The notes below the pieces were generated by a model that did no database searches, had not been told where the DNA came from, and worked only from the letters and a program-made list of their open reading frames with translations. A DNA stretch of 64,000 nucleotides, taken from the NCBI GenBank assembly GCA_020633055.1, contig JACKEJ010000004.1:1110659-1174658 (forward strand), written 5' to 3'. Source of the DNA: Sandaracinaceae bacterium (GTDB lineage Bacteria > Myxococcota_A > Polyangia > Polyangiales > Houyiibacteriaceae). The position numbers and the translations under genes are program-made. Below are positions 36,163 to 44,982 of this stretch, one piece after another. Numbering within the stretch: position 1 is the stretch's first letter; the number at the start of each line of letters is the position of its first letter.

Positions 36163-36701
36163 GCGGCACCCCCCGCGCTGGCGTCATCCGTCGCGTCCGT
36201 GTCCGCGGTGTCTTGCGCGGCCTCGCGCGCTGCGCTCTCCTCGCTGAGCGCGCCCATCGCCACCAGCTCGGCGCGCAGCGTGGCCATGCGGCGCACGACG
36301 GTCTTGCGGCTCACGCCCATGACGCGCGCGATCTCGGTCTGGTCCAGGTCGTCCCAGTAGCGATAGACCAGCACCTCCACCGTGGCCTCGTCCAGCCGCT
36401 CCATGAGCTTCAGCAGCAGGTCCTGTCCCAGCACCTGCTCATCGCAGCGCGTGCGCACCACAGCGCGCAGCGCGGGGGACTCGCGGTGCAGCAGGCGGGC
36501 GTGGGTGTTGCGGTCGCGGAGCATGGTCAGGCAGCGGTTGGTGACGGCGCGGTAGAGGTAGGGGAGCTCGACGTCGACGGCGCCGCGCTCGAACAGGTCG
36601 GTGAACAGCCCCTGCACCACGTCGAGGGCATCGTCGCGGTTGCCCAGGAGGCGCGTGGCCTTGCGCAGCAGCGCGGGCCCGTAGCGGCGGTAGATGTCCA
36701 T
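36159..36701 (-). CDS. ECF RNA polymerase sigma factor
   Basis: 180 residues. Region 2 is recognised in DIYRRYGPALLRKATRLLGN followed by DDALDVVQGLFTDLFER and YLYRAVTNRCLTMLRDR. Region 4 is the segment with LDQTEIARVMGVSRKTVVRRM, a good helix-turn-helix. A short acidic tail (DTADTDATDDAS) ends the protein. It should redirect RNA polymerase to promoters of its own regulon, probably including this operon. It is coupled by 4 bases to the anti-sigma gene and lies 19 bases after the lipoprotein gene. Confidence 0.88.
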   Translation of the reverse strand: MDIYRRYGPALLRKATRLLGNRDDALDVVQGLFTDLFERGAVDVELPYLYRAVTNRCLTMLRDRNTHARLLHRESPALRAVVRTRCDEQVLGQDLLLKLMERLDEATVEVLVYRYWDDLDQTEIARVMGVSRKTVVRRMATLRAELVAMGALSEESAAREAAQDTADTDATDDASAGGAA

Positions 36702-36720
36702 CGGCGGAGTACAGGTGACA

Positions 36721-37572
36721 CTACGGGGCGTTCCTGCAAGCGCGGTAGGCCCCGTTGGGGTGCGCCTCGTCCAGCACCACCTGGCAGGTCTCGCTCGCGC
36801 CGCAGTCGGCGTCGGCGCTGCACTCGCTGCAGGCCTGCCACGTGGCGATGGGGGCGCACACGTTCCCGGCGCACTGCGTGGGGCTCTCACAGGCCACGCC
36901 CAGCGGACGCTCGTCGACGGTCACCGGGTCGGCGCACTCCTCGGCGACGCGCACGCCGAAGTGCGCGATGATGGCGCGACCCGTGCCGCGCTTGTGGATG
37001 CGGAAGCGCATCAGCCCCGGCCAGGTGGGCACGCTCGTGAGAAACGACACGGGCTCCCAGTCGCTCGCCACCATCGGCTGTGTGTGGTCGACGCTGCCGT
37101 CGGCGCCGTAGTCCACCTCGATCTGCACCTGCGCGCTGTCCTCCACGTCCGCGATGACCTCGAAGCGCAGGCAGCCGGCCGTGCCGCTGCTCACCTGCCA
37201 CAGGCACTCGTTGGTGCTCGCGGTGTAGAGCCCCCCGAAGGCGTCGCAGACGCTCTGCACCTCGGCCGGCTCCACGTCGAGCCCGTCGGCGTCCATGCGC
37301 TCGCTGGTGGGCTTGCCCGTGACTTGTGAGAGCACGGTGGGGGTCTCCACCAGGTCCACGCCGTAGTCGCTGGGGTGCCAGGTGCCCACCCGCGCGATGC
37401 GGCCGGCCTCGACGTCCCAGGCGCACAGCGTGTCGCCGCACCAGGCTTGGAACGAGGGGTCCTCGACCTCTTCCTCGCAGCCCGCGACGAGCGGCAGCAG
37501 GAGGGCGGCGATGGCGTAGCGGAGCGCGGCGTGGGGCTTGGTCTTGTGCATGGGGATCCGTGTCTGGGTCAT
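36721..37572 (-). CDS. Cys-rich lipoprotein in the caspase-sigma operon
   Basis: 283 residues from the ATG at 37572; an ATG at 37551 is also possible. The lipobox LVAGC (Cys32) is strong. The middle part is beta-rich (FEVIADVEDSAQVQIEVDYGADG, FRIHKRGTGRAIIAHFGV). The last 65 residues are a Cys-rich module (CESPTQCAGNVC, CSECSADADCGASETCQVV) of a type frequent in myxobacterial surface proteins. It sits 13 bases after the caspase-fold gene and 19 before the sigma gene, so it is almost certainly part of the same transcript. A sensor or ligand-binding role is inference from position. Confidence 0.7.
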   Translation of the reverse strand: MTQTRIPMHKTKPHAALRYAIAALLLPLVAGCEEEVEDPSFQAWCGDTLCAWDVEAGRIARVGTWHPSDYGVDLVETPTVLSQVTGKPTSERMDADGLDVEPAEVQSVCDAFGGLYTASTNECLWQVSSGTAGCLRFEVIADVEDSAQVQIEVDYGADGSVDHTQPMVASDWEPVSFLTSVPTWPGLMRFRIHKRGTGRAIIAHFGVRVAEECADPVTVDERPLGVACESPTQCAGNVCAPIATWQACSECSADADCGASETCQVVLDEAHPNGAYRACRNAP

Positions 37573-37585
37573 GAGGTGCCTCGCT

Positions 37586-39295
37586 TCAGAACTGAGCCCG
37601 CAAGCCCGTGACGATGGACGCGCCGCCGCTGTCGTGGCGGTCGCCGAGGTCGTTTTGGAGGATGGGGGCGTACGTGTAGCCGCCCTGCAGGTAGAACCCC
37701 GCGTGCCGCCACGGCATGAAGCGCAGGCCCAGGGCGCCGCTCAGCTGCACCCCGTAGTCGGTGATGCGCACCGTGCGGTCTTGGTCACGCCCCGGGTCGA
37801 ACACCGTGCGCGCGATGCCGAGGCCCACGCCGCCCTGGGCGTAGCCGTACAGCCAGTGGCCGGCGAGGGGCAGCGTGCCGCGCAGCTGCAGGCCCACCGC
37901 CCACGCGCGCCAGCGGTAGTGGTCGTCGTCCTCGGTGCTGAACAAGCCGCGGTAGAAGTCGCGTGACTCGAGGCTGTCGAAGGTCAGCAGCACGCTCAGG
38001 TGGCGGAAGACTTGGCGCTCGACGACGGCGGAGATGCGCGCGTCCCACGCGCCGTCCAGGAATCCGGGCTGGTACCCAAACGCGTTCAGCCTGTCCGTGT
38101 AGTCGCTGGCGCGACCGCGGTGGGTCATGCCGAGGCCCAGCTCGAGGCCCCAGGCCATGCTCGGACCGCGCTGGCCTTCCCGCGCCGTGGCCTGCTCTTC
38201 CGTGATCTCCTGACAGCCGCTGGTGCCCAGCACGTGTACGCCTCGCGCCGGCAGGGTGACGCTGCAGCTGCGGATGGTGCTCGCGCCGCGCCACAGGATG
38301 TCGTAGCGCCCCGGGGGCAGCGCCAAGCGTAGCGCGGCGCCCGCGGCCTTGGTCAGCTCGGCCATCACGGCGCCGCCGCGCGCTCGCGTGATCAGCAGCT
38401 GCCCCTCCACGTTGGCGGGGAGCTCCAGCTGCGCGGAGGCGCGCGCGGGGTAGGTCAGCGCCACGGCGCCGTGGCCGGTGAGGTTGGTGTCCAGCGTGAC
38501 GTGCTGGCCGCCCACGGCAGTGCGCGACGTGTCTTGCAGCGTGCGCGCGTAGGCGTAGCGGTAGGCCTCGTCCAGGGCCACGCGGCCGTCGCGGTTCTCG
38601 TCCGCGCCGCCGCGCAGGGCCACCAGCAGGTGGTGCGTGAAGTACCCCGCGGACAGGCGCTCGGATTCCTGGCTCAGCTCGGTGCCGCTGCTGCTGGCCA
38701 TGACCGCCACGCCGCGCGTCTGCAGCTGCTGGATGGAGTTGTGCGAGAAGTCGGCCGTGGGGTTCGCGCCGCGCACGCGGGAGTAGGCGCCGCTCTGGCA
38801 GGCGTCCAGCACCACCAGCGTGAGCGTGGCGGGCAGCGCGTCGATGGCGCTGCGCAGCTCGGTCAGCGGGAACTCCTCACGGCCCAGGCGGAGCGCCTGC
38901 GACTGGGCGTGCCCCGAGTAGTAGAAGAACACCACGCTCTGCTCGTCGCGCGCGGCGTGCGCGGCCAGCCGCTGGCGCAGGCGGGCGAGAGAGGCGCGCA
39001 GCTGGGCGCGGGTGGGCGAGTGCAAGAGGTCCACGCCAGCGGGCGGGTAGTGACCCAGCTCGACCAGCACCTCGGCCACGCGGTCGGCGTCGCGCTCGGC
39101 GAAGGCCAGCGGCTCTTGGCCAGGGCCCCCCGCGTTGCTGCCCACCACCAGCGCGTAGGCGTGCGCGTCGGGGGCGAGCTCCATGCGCTCGGGGCGCGGC
39201 GCGCTGCCCTGAGCCTGGCTGCGGGCCGGGTGGACCCCGTGCAGCGCCAGCAGCGCAGCGCACAGGGGCCCGAGGAGGTGAGGCGTCTTCGGCAT
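37586..39295 (-). CDS. Exported caspase-fold peptidase fused to a C-terminal outer-membrane beta-barrel
   Basis: 569 residues from the ATG at 39295. A signal peptide (LLGPLCAALLALHGVHPARSQA) precedes a caspase-like p20 domain at about 45-255, with both catalytic residues: His129 in YYSGHAQ and Cys166 in LDACQSG. A small beta domain with a PEGA-like look follows (about 265-345). The C-terminal 200 residues alternate strands and turns (GLELGLGMTHRGRASDY, YGYAQGGVGLGIART, GFYLQGGYTYAPI) and end in Phe, as outer-membrane barrels do. The peptidase domain should therefore face the periplasm or the surface. It is the first gene of the operon encoding a lipoprotein, sigma and anti-sigma. Its substrate is unknown. 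Confidence 0.78.
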   Translation of the reverse strand: MPKTPHLLGPLCAALLALHGVHPARSQAQGSAPRPERMELAPDAHAYALVVGSNAGGPGQEPLAFAERDADRVAEVLVELGHYPPAGVDLLHSPTRAQLRASLARLRQRLAAHAARDEQSVVFFYYSGHAQSQALRLGREEFPLTELRSAIDALPATLTLVVLDACQSGAYSRVRGANPTADFSHNSIQQLQTRGVAVMASSSGTELSQESERLSAGYFTHHLLVALRGGADENRDGRVALDEAYRYAYARTLQDTSRTAVGGQHVTLDTNLTGHGAVALTYPARASAQLELPANVEGQLLITRARGGAVMAELTKAAGAALRLALPPGRYDILWRGASTIRSCSVTLPARGVHVLGTSGCQEITEEQATAREGQRGPSMAWGLELGLGMTHRGRASDYTDRLNAFGYQPGFLDGAWDARISAVVERQVFRHLSVLLTFDSLESRDFYRGLFSTEDDDHYRWRAWAVGLQLRGTLPLAGHWLYGYAQGGVGLGIARTVFDPGRDQDRTVRITDYGVQLSGALGLRFMPWRHAGFYLQGGYTYAPILQNDLGDRHDSGGASIVTGLRAQF

Positions 39296-39506
39296 CTTGT
39301 ACGTGCTAACGCGCGAACCGCCGGGGGTGGGACATGGGCCGCGAAAATTTTGGCGCTCCCGACGTGGATGTGGGTCAGGAGAGCGTCCGCGTGGCTGGGC
39401 ACAGCCGAGATTCATCACGGCGATGGTGGAAGTGAAGCCGGTAGCGTGGGCGGCGCGAGCTTGGCGGACACCGCTCCGTCGAGGCGGGCGTTGGAGACCC
39501 TGGGTT

Positions 39507-39929
39507 CTACGCTCGGAGTACGTAGGTGTAGAGGCTGTTCGATGCGCCGTTCGCTATCCGCAGCTGCGCCCACGCCGTTGGCCAGACGAGTCCGTACTCG
39601 CCGCGCAGTCCAAAGGCGGTCGGGCTGGGGGACAAGGCACCATCGAACTCCCACGTGCCGCCCCGTGTGCGGCGCAGCACCTCGCCGCTGTAGCCGCCGA
39701 GCGCCTTCGCGAAGTCGCGCAGGTTCCGTTGCCGTTGCCCCGAAATCCTCGCCCAGAGCCCACCAGGGACCGCTTCTACCAAGACGTCGATGAACTCCTC
39801 CAGCTGCTCGACACTGGCAACCGAGTAGTCGAGCTCGACGCCAGTAACCACTCGCACCATCTCAACGAGGTCTTCCGAGTACGCCCGCATGACGTCCCCG
39901 GGGAGCGGTCGCGCTTCTCCGTCCTTCAT
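39507..39929 (-). CDS. Hypothetical cytoplasmic protein
   Basis: 140 residues from the ATG at 39929; a GTG at 39947 would add six. No signal peptide, membrane helix or known motif. Composition is less Arg/Ala-biased than shadow frames: VEQLEEFIDVLVEAVPGGLW and LRDFAKALGGYSGEVLRRTRG read as a compact alpha/beta protein. Size and isolation recall small immunity or DUF3806-like proteins, but this is only a resemblance. The flanks 39296-39506 and 39948-40095 show no gene. Confidence 0.45.
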   Translation of the reverse strand: MKDGEARPLPGDVMRAYSEDLVEMVRVVTGVELDYSVASVEQLEEFIDVLVEAVPGGLWARISGQRQRNLRDFAKALGGYSGEVLRRTRGGTWEFDGALSPSPTAFGLRGEYGLVWPTAWAQLRIANGASNSLYTYVLRA

Positions 39930-40095
39930 CGATCCGATCCGTACCACGCTCGCTCATGCGAACCCACAGACTTGCAGGGACAATGCATGCCCGCGCTGAG
40001 CGAGCCACGTCGCGCGCTCGATGCCCACGGATGACGACCTCGACGCCAGAGCCACTCCAGACACCTGATGGCTGTCGTCCCGCCGCGCGCGGGCT

Positions 40096-41208
40096 TCAGG
40101 GGAGGAGCGGCGCGAGCAGCCCGAGGGTCACGTCCAGCGCCGCCGCGCACGCGACCGTGTCGGGGTCCGTTGGCGCCGTGGGCGACTCGCAGCCAGCCGC
40201 GTCGAAGCCGTGGTCGGCGCCAGCGTAGATGGTGATCGCGTAGTGGTCGGGGGCGCTCTGTGCAGCCGCGTAGCCGTCGGCCTGGAGCTCACGCGTGCCC
40301 GTCTGCGTGATGGAGCAGTGGTCCAGCAGCGGGTCGAGCGACGCGTGCAGCACCTGGAGCGGCGGCGCGGGGTAGAAGAACGCGTCCACGTCCTCGCTGT
40401 CCGTGCTGAAGGGCAGCAGACCGTCGAAGCCGCAGCCCGGGTAGTACGCGATGGACTGCCGCAGCGCGGGCACGGGGCCGGGGAGCGCGGGGATGGTCAC
40501 GCCCAGCGCTTGGGCCTCGCTGCGCGCCGCGAACTCTTGCAGTGCTTCGGGCAGGCGGTGGTGCGCGTAGAGCGCGGCGGTGGACGCGCCGTTCGAGAAG
40601 CCCAGCAGCGCGATGGCGCCCGCGTCCACGTCCGCCCGCGCGGCCAGCAGGCGGGTCGCCGCGTCGGCGTCGTAGATGCGGTCCAGGAGGCGCCGGGTCT
40701 TGCCGTCCGTGTCGCCCGTGATGGGCGGATAGGCGTCGGCCTGCCGTGGGTCGTCGTTGTAGTCGCAGAAGCCGCGCGAGCCGAAGCTGTCGGGCATGAG
40801 CACGACGAAGCCGAGCTCCACCAGGCGGATGGCCCAGCGCTGAAACTGCGCCTCGAGCCGCGGGCTGCACGGGCCCGGGTCGCTCGCCTCCGGCATACGG
40901 TAGAGGCCACCCGAGCCGTGCAGCACCAGCACCGCGGGGTGTGGGCCGGCGCTGGTGGGCGTGGCCAGCACGGCGCGTACGGGCTCGCCGCGCGCGTTGT
41001 CGAACGCGATGACCGAGCTGACCACGTCTGGCCCGAGGTCGGGCGCAGGGGGGAGCCCGACGTCTTGCTGTGTGGCGTCGCGCGAGCCGCCCCCGTCGGT
41101 TCCTCCGCCCCCAGCGCCGTCTCCGCAGCCGCTGCAGCCTGCGAGGCCAAGCGCGAGCAGGCAGAGCAAGAGGGTCGACGAGGCGCTGCAGAGGGTGCGG
41201 TGGTTCAT
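40096..41208 (-). CDS. Dienelactone-hydrolase-like lipoprotein
   Basis: 370 residues. The lipobox LAGC and a GGGGTDGGG spacer start the protein. The alpha/beta-hydrolase core has VLVLHGSGGLYRMP (oxyanion), FVVLMPDSFGSRGFCDY, the nucleophile elbow ALLGFSNGAS (Ser), VLHASLDPLLDHC and a His in YAGADHGFD. The order fits the dienelactone hydrolase/prolyl-oligopeptidase-like group with a Ser nucleophile. Substrate unknown; lipid anchoring places it outside the cytoplasm. It overlaps the upstream small gene by an ATGA. Confidence 0.72.
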   Translation of the reverse strand: MNHRTLCSASSTLLLCLLALGLAGCSGCGDGAGGGGTDGGGSRDATQQDVGLPPAPDLGPDVVSSVIAFDNARGEPVRAVLATPTSAGPHPAVLVLHGSGGLYRMPEASDPGPCSPRLEAQFQRWAIRLVELGFVVLMPDSFGSRGFCDYNDDPRQADAYPPITGDTDGKTRRLLDRIYDADAATRLLAARADVDAGAIALLGFSNGASTAALYAHHRLPEALQEFAARSEAQALGVTIPALPGPVPALRQSIAYYPGCGFDGLLPFSTDSEDVDAFFYPAPPLQVLHASLDPLLDHCSITQTGTRELQADGYAAAQSAPDHYAITIYAGADHGFDAAGCESPTAPTDPDTVACAAALDVTLGLLAPLLP

Positions 41209-41690
41209 GGGAACGGGTGCTGTGTGGCGGGCGCGAAGCCCTCCTGGGCCAGGGTGGCGCGCGGGTCGCGGACGATCTCCACCCGCGCGCGGGCGGTGAG
41301 CGCGGCCACGAGGTTGCCTGCTTCCACGGCCATCTTGAAGAGGGGATGTGCCTCGACGGCCACCACCGAGTGGCGCAGGTAGTTGGCGGGTCGCGCGCGC
41401 ATGCGGGACAGGTAGTGCTTGCGCGCGTCCGACTCGTAGCCGGTGGTCACGCGCCAGTCGTGAAAGATGAAGACCCCGCCCTGCGCCGCGATCTCGTCGG
41501 CGCGCCGGGTGAGGGCCGCGTCGATGCACGACTGCAGCTTCTCGGCTGCCACGATGGTCCCGCGCGGGATGATGGACTGTGAGACGACCGCCGCCGGCCC
41601 CGCCCACCACACGAAGCCGTAGTCGGGGTCGAACACGTGCACGGGCCAGCGGTCGAAGGGGGGCTGGGGGCGGGGTGCGCTGGCGCTCAT
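41205..41690 (-). CDS. Hypothetical protein coupled to the lipoprotein hydrolase
   Basis: 161 residues from the ATG at 41690; the frame is open to an ATG at 41837, but the shorter form is preferred because a TACTAT box lies about 11 bases upstream of it. No export signal. A strand-helix pattern (HVFDPDYGFVWWAGPAAVVSQ, GGVFIFHDWRVTTGYESDAR, HSVVAVEAHPLFKMAVEAG) suggests a cytoplasmic alpha/beta protein, a little like STAS or SpoIIAA-type domains, but the family is not recognised. Its stop overlaps the hydrolase start. Confidence 0.55.
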   Translation of the reverse strand: MSASAPRPQPPFDRWPVHVFDPDYGFVWWAGPAAVVSQSIIPRGTIVAAEKLQSCIDAALTRRADEIAAQGGVFIFHDWRVTTGYESDARKHYLSRMRARPANYLRHSVVAVEAHPLFKMAVEAGNLVAALTARARVEIVRDPRATLAQEGFAPATQHPFP

Positions 41691-41839
41691 ATGATGACCG
41701 AATAGTAACGTTTGAGTGTCGCAGGGGCAAACGGCGCGCTGGATCTCGGCGCGCCCGAAGCCCTCCGCGATCCCGTTCAGCACATGAAAATGGACGCGTT
41801 GGACTTGGCATGCGGCCCCGGTCGTGGCATCTATCAATA

Positions 41840-43387
41840 ATGACTATATCGTCACGATTTGTTGTCGGGTGGGGTGGGTGGGCCCTGGGCGCCGCGCTCG
41901 CCCTGGGTGCGTGCGGGGAGTCCAGCCCCTTCGACCCGCGCACGGATCACGAGACGCTGGTTCCAGAGCATGCGCGGCTCGACACGCCCGAACCGCGCAA
42001 CGCCAGCCGCGTGGCCGAGCGTGAGAGCCTGCTCGCGGAGGGCTGGGGTGAGGTCTCCCCGGGTCCCGGCGAGCCGCACGTCGCGCGCGTCTTGGGTGGC
42101 GGCTCAGCGCCGGAGACGGGCGCGCAGCCAGTGCGTCTGGCGGCGTTCGTGCACCTGGCGGACATCCAGCTGACGGACGACGAGTCGCCCGGTCGGGTCG
42201 CGCGCATCGACGGCCCCGGCATCACCTCCGCTGCTTATCGCCCGCACGACGCCTACTCGTGCCACCTGCTCGCCGCCATGACGCGCTCGATCCACACCGT
42301 CGACGCGGCCTTGCGCGACGAGCAGGGCGCGGGGCTCGACTTCGTCCTGCTGGGTGGCGACAACATCGACAACGCCCAGACGAACGAGCTGCGCTACCTG
42401 CAGGAGCTGCTCGGGCCCGCCGCGACCGTGGAGTGCGACTCGGGCGCGGACGACGACCCCGTCCCGGGCCTGCAGCCGGACCCGAACGACCCCAAAGACC
42501 CGTTCGACGCGCCCGGCCTCGCGCTGCCGTACTACTGGGTGACGGGCAACCACGACGTGCTCGTGCAGGGCAACCTCGTGCCCAACGCGCTGTCGCAGGC
42601 GGAGGTCACCGGTGGGACGTCCGTGGGCTTCGCGCGCGACTGGTCGCAGCCGGGCGGGCCGCTGGGGCGCACCCTCGCGCCCGACAGCGAGCGGGCCTAC
42701 CTCAGCCGCGCGGGGCTGCTCGAGGCGGTGATGGCCGATGGCTCCGGCCACGGCGTGGGCGCGGAGCAAGCGGCGAGCGGGCGCGCGACCTACGCCTTCG
42801 ACGTCCCGGACAGCCGGCTGCGCGTCATCGTGGTGGACAGCTCGGCGCCACGCGGCGCCGCCGGCGGGGTGATCCTGCACGCCGAGCTCGAGGGCACCAT
42901 CCGCCCCCTGTTCGAGGCCGCCGCGCAGGACGGCAAGTGGGTCATCGTGACGGCCCACCACGCGAGCGCCTCGCTGGGCGACGGGAGCGGCACGGGAGGC
43001 GCGTTCGAGGCGGACGCGATCACGCCCGAGGAGTGGAACGACTTCCTGTCCGCGCAGCCGCACTTGCTGTTGTCGCTCGTGGCGCACTCCCATCGGCACC
43101 GCCTGAACGAGCTGAGCGGCGCCGAGGGGTCGGTGTTCGAGCTGCTCACCGCATCGCTCGCCGACTTCCCGCATCAGGCGCGCGTGATCGAGGTGACCGA
43201 CGAGGACAACGGCTATGTGCGCGTGCGCGCGACGTGCTTGAACGTGTCGGTGCAGGGCGACCCAGTCGCCGCCGAGGGCCTGCGGCTGGGCGTGCTGGAC
43301 TACGCCGTGGGCTGGGCGGACTCGAGCGAGAGCACGCCCGGGGACCGCAACGTGGACCTCTACGTGCCACGCCCGGCCGGGCCCTGA
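41840..43387 (+). CDS. Calcineurin-like metallophosphoesterase lipoprotein
   Basis: 515 residues. The lipobox LGAC (Cys25) is followed by the metallophosphoesterase motif series: LADIQLTDDES, LLGGDNIDN, VTGNHD, VIVTAHHASASL and VAHSHRHR. These supply the Asp, Asn and His ligands of a two-metal centre. The length and the HLADIQLTD start resemble the large exported phosphoesterase group found in actinobacteria and myxobacteria. Substrate is not determinable. A TATCAA box lies directly before the ATG, and the 149 bases to the left are shared with the divergent hypothetical gene. Confidence 0.78.
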   Translation: MTISSRFVVGWGGWALGAALALGACGESSPFDPRTDHETLVPEHARLDTPEPRNASRVAERESLLAEGWGEVSPGPGEPHVARVLGGGSAPETGAQPVRLAAFVHLADIQLTDDESPGRVARIDGPGITSAAYRPHDAYSCHLLAAMTRSIHTVDAALRDEQGAGLDFVLLGGDNIDNAQTNELRYLQELLGPAATVECDSGADDDPVPGLQPDPNDPKDPFDAPGLALPYYWVTGNHDVLVQGNLVPNALSQAEVTGGTSVGFARDWSQPGGPLGRTLAPDSERAYLSRAGLLEAVMADGSGHGVGAEQAASGRATYAFDVPDSRLRVIVVDSSAPRGAAGGVILHAELEGTIRPLFEAAAQDGKWVIVTAHHASASLGDGSGTGGAFEADAITPEEWNDFLSAQPHLLLSLVAHSHRHRLNELSGAEGSVFELLTASLADFPHQARVIEVTDEDNGYVRVRATCLNVSVQGDPVAAEGLRLGVLDYAVGWADSSESTPGDRNVDLYVPRPAGP

Positions 43388-43428
43388 GCGCGACGACGGC
43401 ACGAGGCACGAGGCACGCTCGCGCCAGA

Positions 43429-43599
43429 ATCCGCGGCGTTCCACGTGCCACGCGGGCGGCCATGCTGCGCCGGGACTGGGAGGCAGCCAAGGACGGCGTC
43501 ATGCGCGACGCGCTGCGCGCCAAGTTCACGCAGCACGCGAACCTGCGGGCCCTCTTGGTGGGCACGGGAGACGCGCTGCTGATGGTGCTGGAGGCGCGC
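43429..43599 (+). pseudogene. C-terminal fragment of a NADAR-family gene
   Basis: The frame here encodes IRGVPRATRAAMLRRDWEAA then KDGVMRDALRAKFTQHANLR and ALLVGTGDALL. This matches the last helices of NADAR/YbiA proteins, whose hallmark is a DWE..K..VM..A..AKFTQ....R..L..TGD stretch. The N-terminal half with the active-site Trp and Glu residues is missing, and after about 43600 the frame loses similarity. NADAR enzymes hydrolyse N-glycosidic bonds of riboflavin intermediates or ADP-ribosyl-guanosine. This copy cannot be active. It lies between two convergent genes. Confidence 0.55.
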
Positions 43600-43638
43600 G
43601 CTCGGTGTGTGGGGAGCGCGTCAGCAACTCCGCCCGGA

Positions 43639-44982
43639 TCAGCGCGCCCGCGCGATGCGGCGACGCGCCCCGACGCGTTGGATGCGTCCGCTCCGGTCTT
43701 GCAGCACCAGCGCTTGGAGTCGGTCGCGCACCCAGCGGTCGGCGGCCCAGTGGCTGCGTGACTCGGCGCCGAGCGCGTAGCGACGCCGGGCCAGCGACCC
43801 ACCCGCGGCCTCGCGCGTGTCCGTGCGGGCGGGAGGGACGTCGAGCGTGATGGGGTTGGTGACCAGCGCGAACGGCGGCGTGCTGTAGTCGTACGTGCCG
43901 TAGGCGACGCGCAGCCAGAGCGGCGTGTCGTGATCGGGCATCGTGACGCGCACCTCGTGGCGGGTGTGCAGGTTGGGCAGCGGGCGCGTCTCGACCACCT
44001 CGTTGCCCCGCAGCACCTCGAGCAGCGGCTCGCCCAGCGCGTCGCGCAGCTTCACCTCGACGGTGAGCCGGATGAGCTCGCCAGGCGCCGCGACGATGCG
44101 CTCGCCAGCGATGCGACCGTTGGCGGACCAGGCGATCGCGGGCCCTTGGGACAGGTACGAGCGCCCGCGCCGCGCGGCGTCCAGCACGCACGCTCGGTCG
44201 AGGCTGGGCGCGCCTCCGGGTGGCACCGGGCAGAGCACGAAGGTGCGCGGCGTGCCCAAGTGGTGCTGCGCGCGCCGGTGGAAGTCGCTGTTGCCGACGA
44301 TGGGCACCTCGTTGCCGGCTTCCCACAGGTCGACCCAGTCGCGCAGCAGCGCCTCGGTGTAGCGCGGGTAGACGCCGTTCCACAGCTCGAGCGCGTCCAG
44401 CCCTTCGGCGATGCCTCCCCGGCGGAGCGCGTCGCGGTCCATCCACATGCGCGGGTCGTATTGGTGGCGGCTGATCCACCAGCCTGGGTGCGCCAGCGCG
44501 ATGATGGCGCCGTCCGCGTGGGCGAGCGCCGCCGTGGCGTCCAGGTTGGCGTTGGAGGCCTTGCGGTACTCGCGGGCGTGTGCGCGCGTGCCCCAGACCA
44601 CGGCGTGACCGAACTCGCCACCCACCTCGACGCCCGGCAGCACCAGCAGGTCCGCGCGCTGGGCGACCTCGGCGCCGTGGCTGCCTCCGTGGTCGGTCAG
44701 TACCAGCGCGTCGAGGTCCATCTGCGACGCGAGCTCCGCCACGACCGGCGGCGGTAAGCGCGCGTCGCGCGAGATACTCGAGTGCGCGTGGCCGTCCACC
44801 CCGAACGCGGCGTAGGTGCCGTCCGGCACCACGGTGAGCAGCCGCGGCCAGTCCTCGGTGACGGGGGCGGGGGGGCCTCGGCGCGTCCCGTGGCTCGCTT
44901 GGCCGCTGGACCCGCTCACCGCGACGACCAGCGCGCCGCACAGCACGCCGAGCGCGAGCGGACCGTGCCTAGCGCGCGGCAC
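43639..44982 (-). CDS. PHP-domain metallohydrolase (CehA/McbA type), exported
   Basis: 447 residues from a GTG at 44982, supported by GGAGGA 5 bases upstream. That ribosome binding site lies inside the previous gene. A signal sequence (PLALGVLCGALVVAVSGSSG) precedes a PHP domain: GVDGHAHSSIS (His65, His67), LTDHGG (96-100), IIALAHPGWW and VGNSDFHRR carry the metal ligands. A C-terminal beta domain follows (VKLRDALGEPLLEVLRGN, EVRVTMPDHDTPLWLRV), like that of CehA-type proteins. The family includes phosphoesterases and carbaryl hydrolase. The substrate here is unknown. Confidence 0.75.
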   Translation of the reverse strand: MPRARHGPLALGVLCGALVVAVSGSSGQASHGTRRGPPAPVTEDWPRLLTVVPDGTYAAFGVDGHAHSSISRDARLPPPVVAELASQMDLDALVLTDHGGSHGAEVAQRADLLVLPGVEVGGEFGHAVVWGTRAHAREYRKASNANLDATAALAHADGAIIALAHPGWWISRHQYDPRMWMDRDALRRGGIAEGLDALELWNGVYPRYTEALLRDWVDLWEAGNEVPIVGNSDFHRRAQHHLGTPRTFVLCPVPPGGAPSLDRACVLDAARRGRSYLSQGPAIAWSANGRIAGERIVAAPGELIRLTVEVKLRDALGEPLLEVLRGNEVVETRPLPNLHTRHEVRVTMPDHDTPLWLRVAYGTYDYSTPPFALVTNPITLDVPPARTDTREAAGGSLARRRYALGAESRSHWAADRWVRDRLQALVLQDRSGRIQRVGARRRIARAR

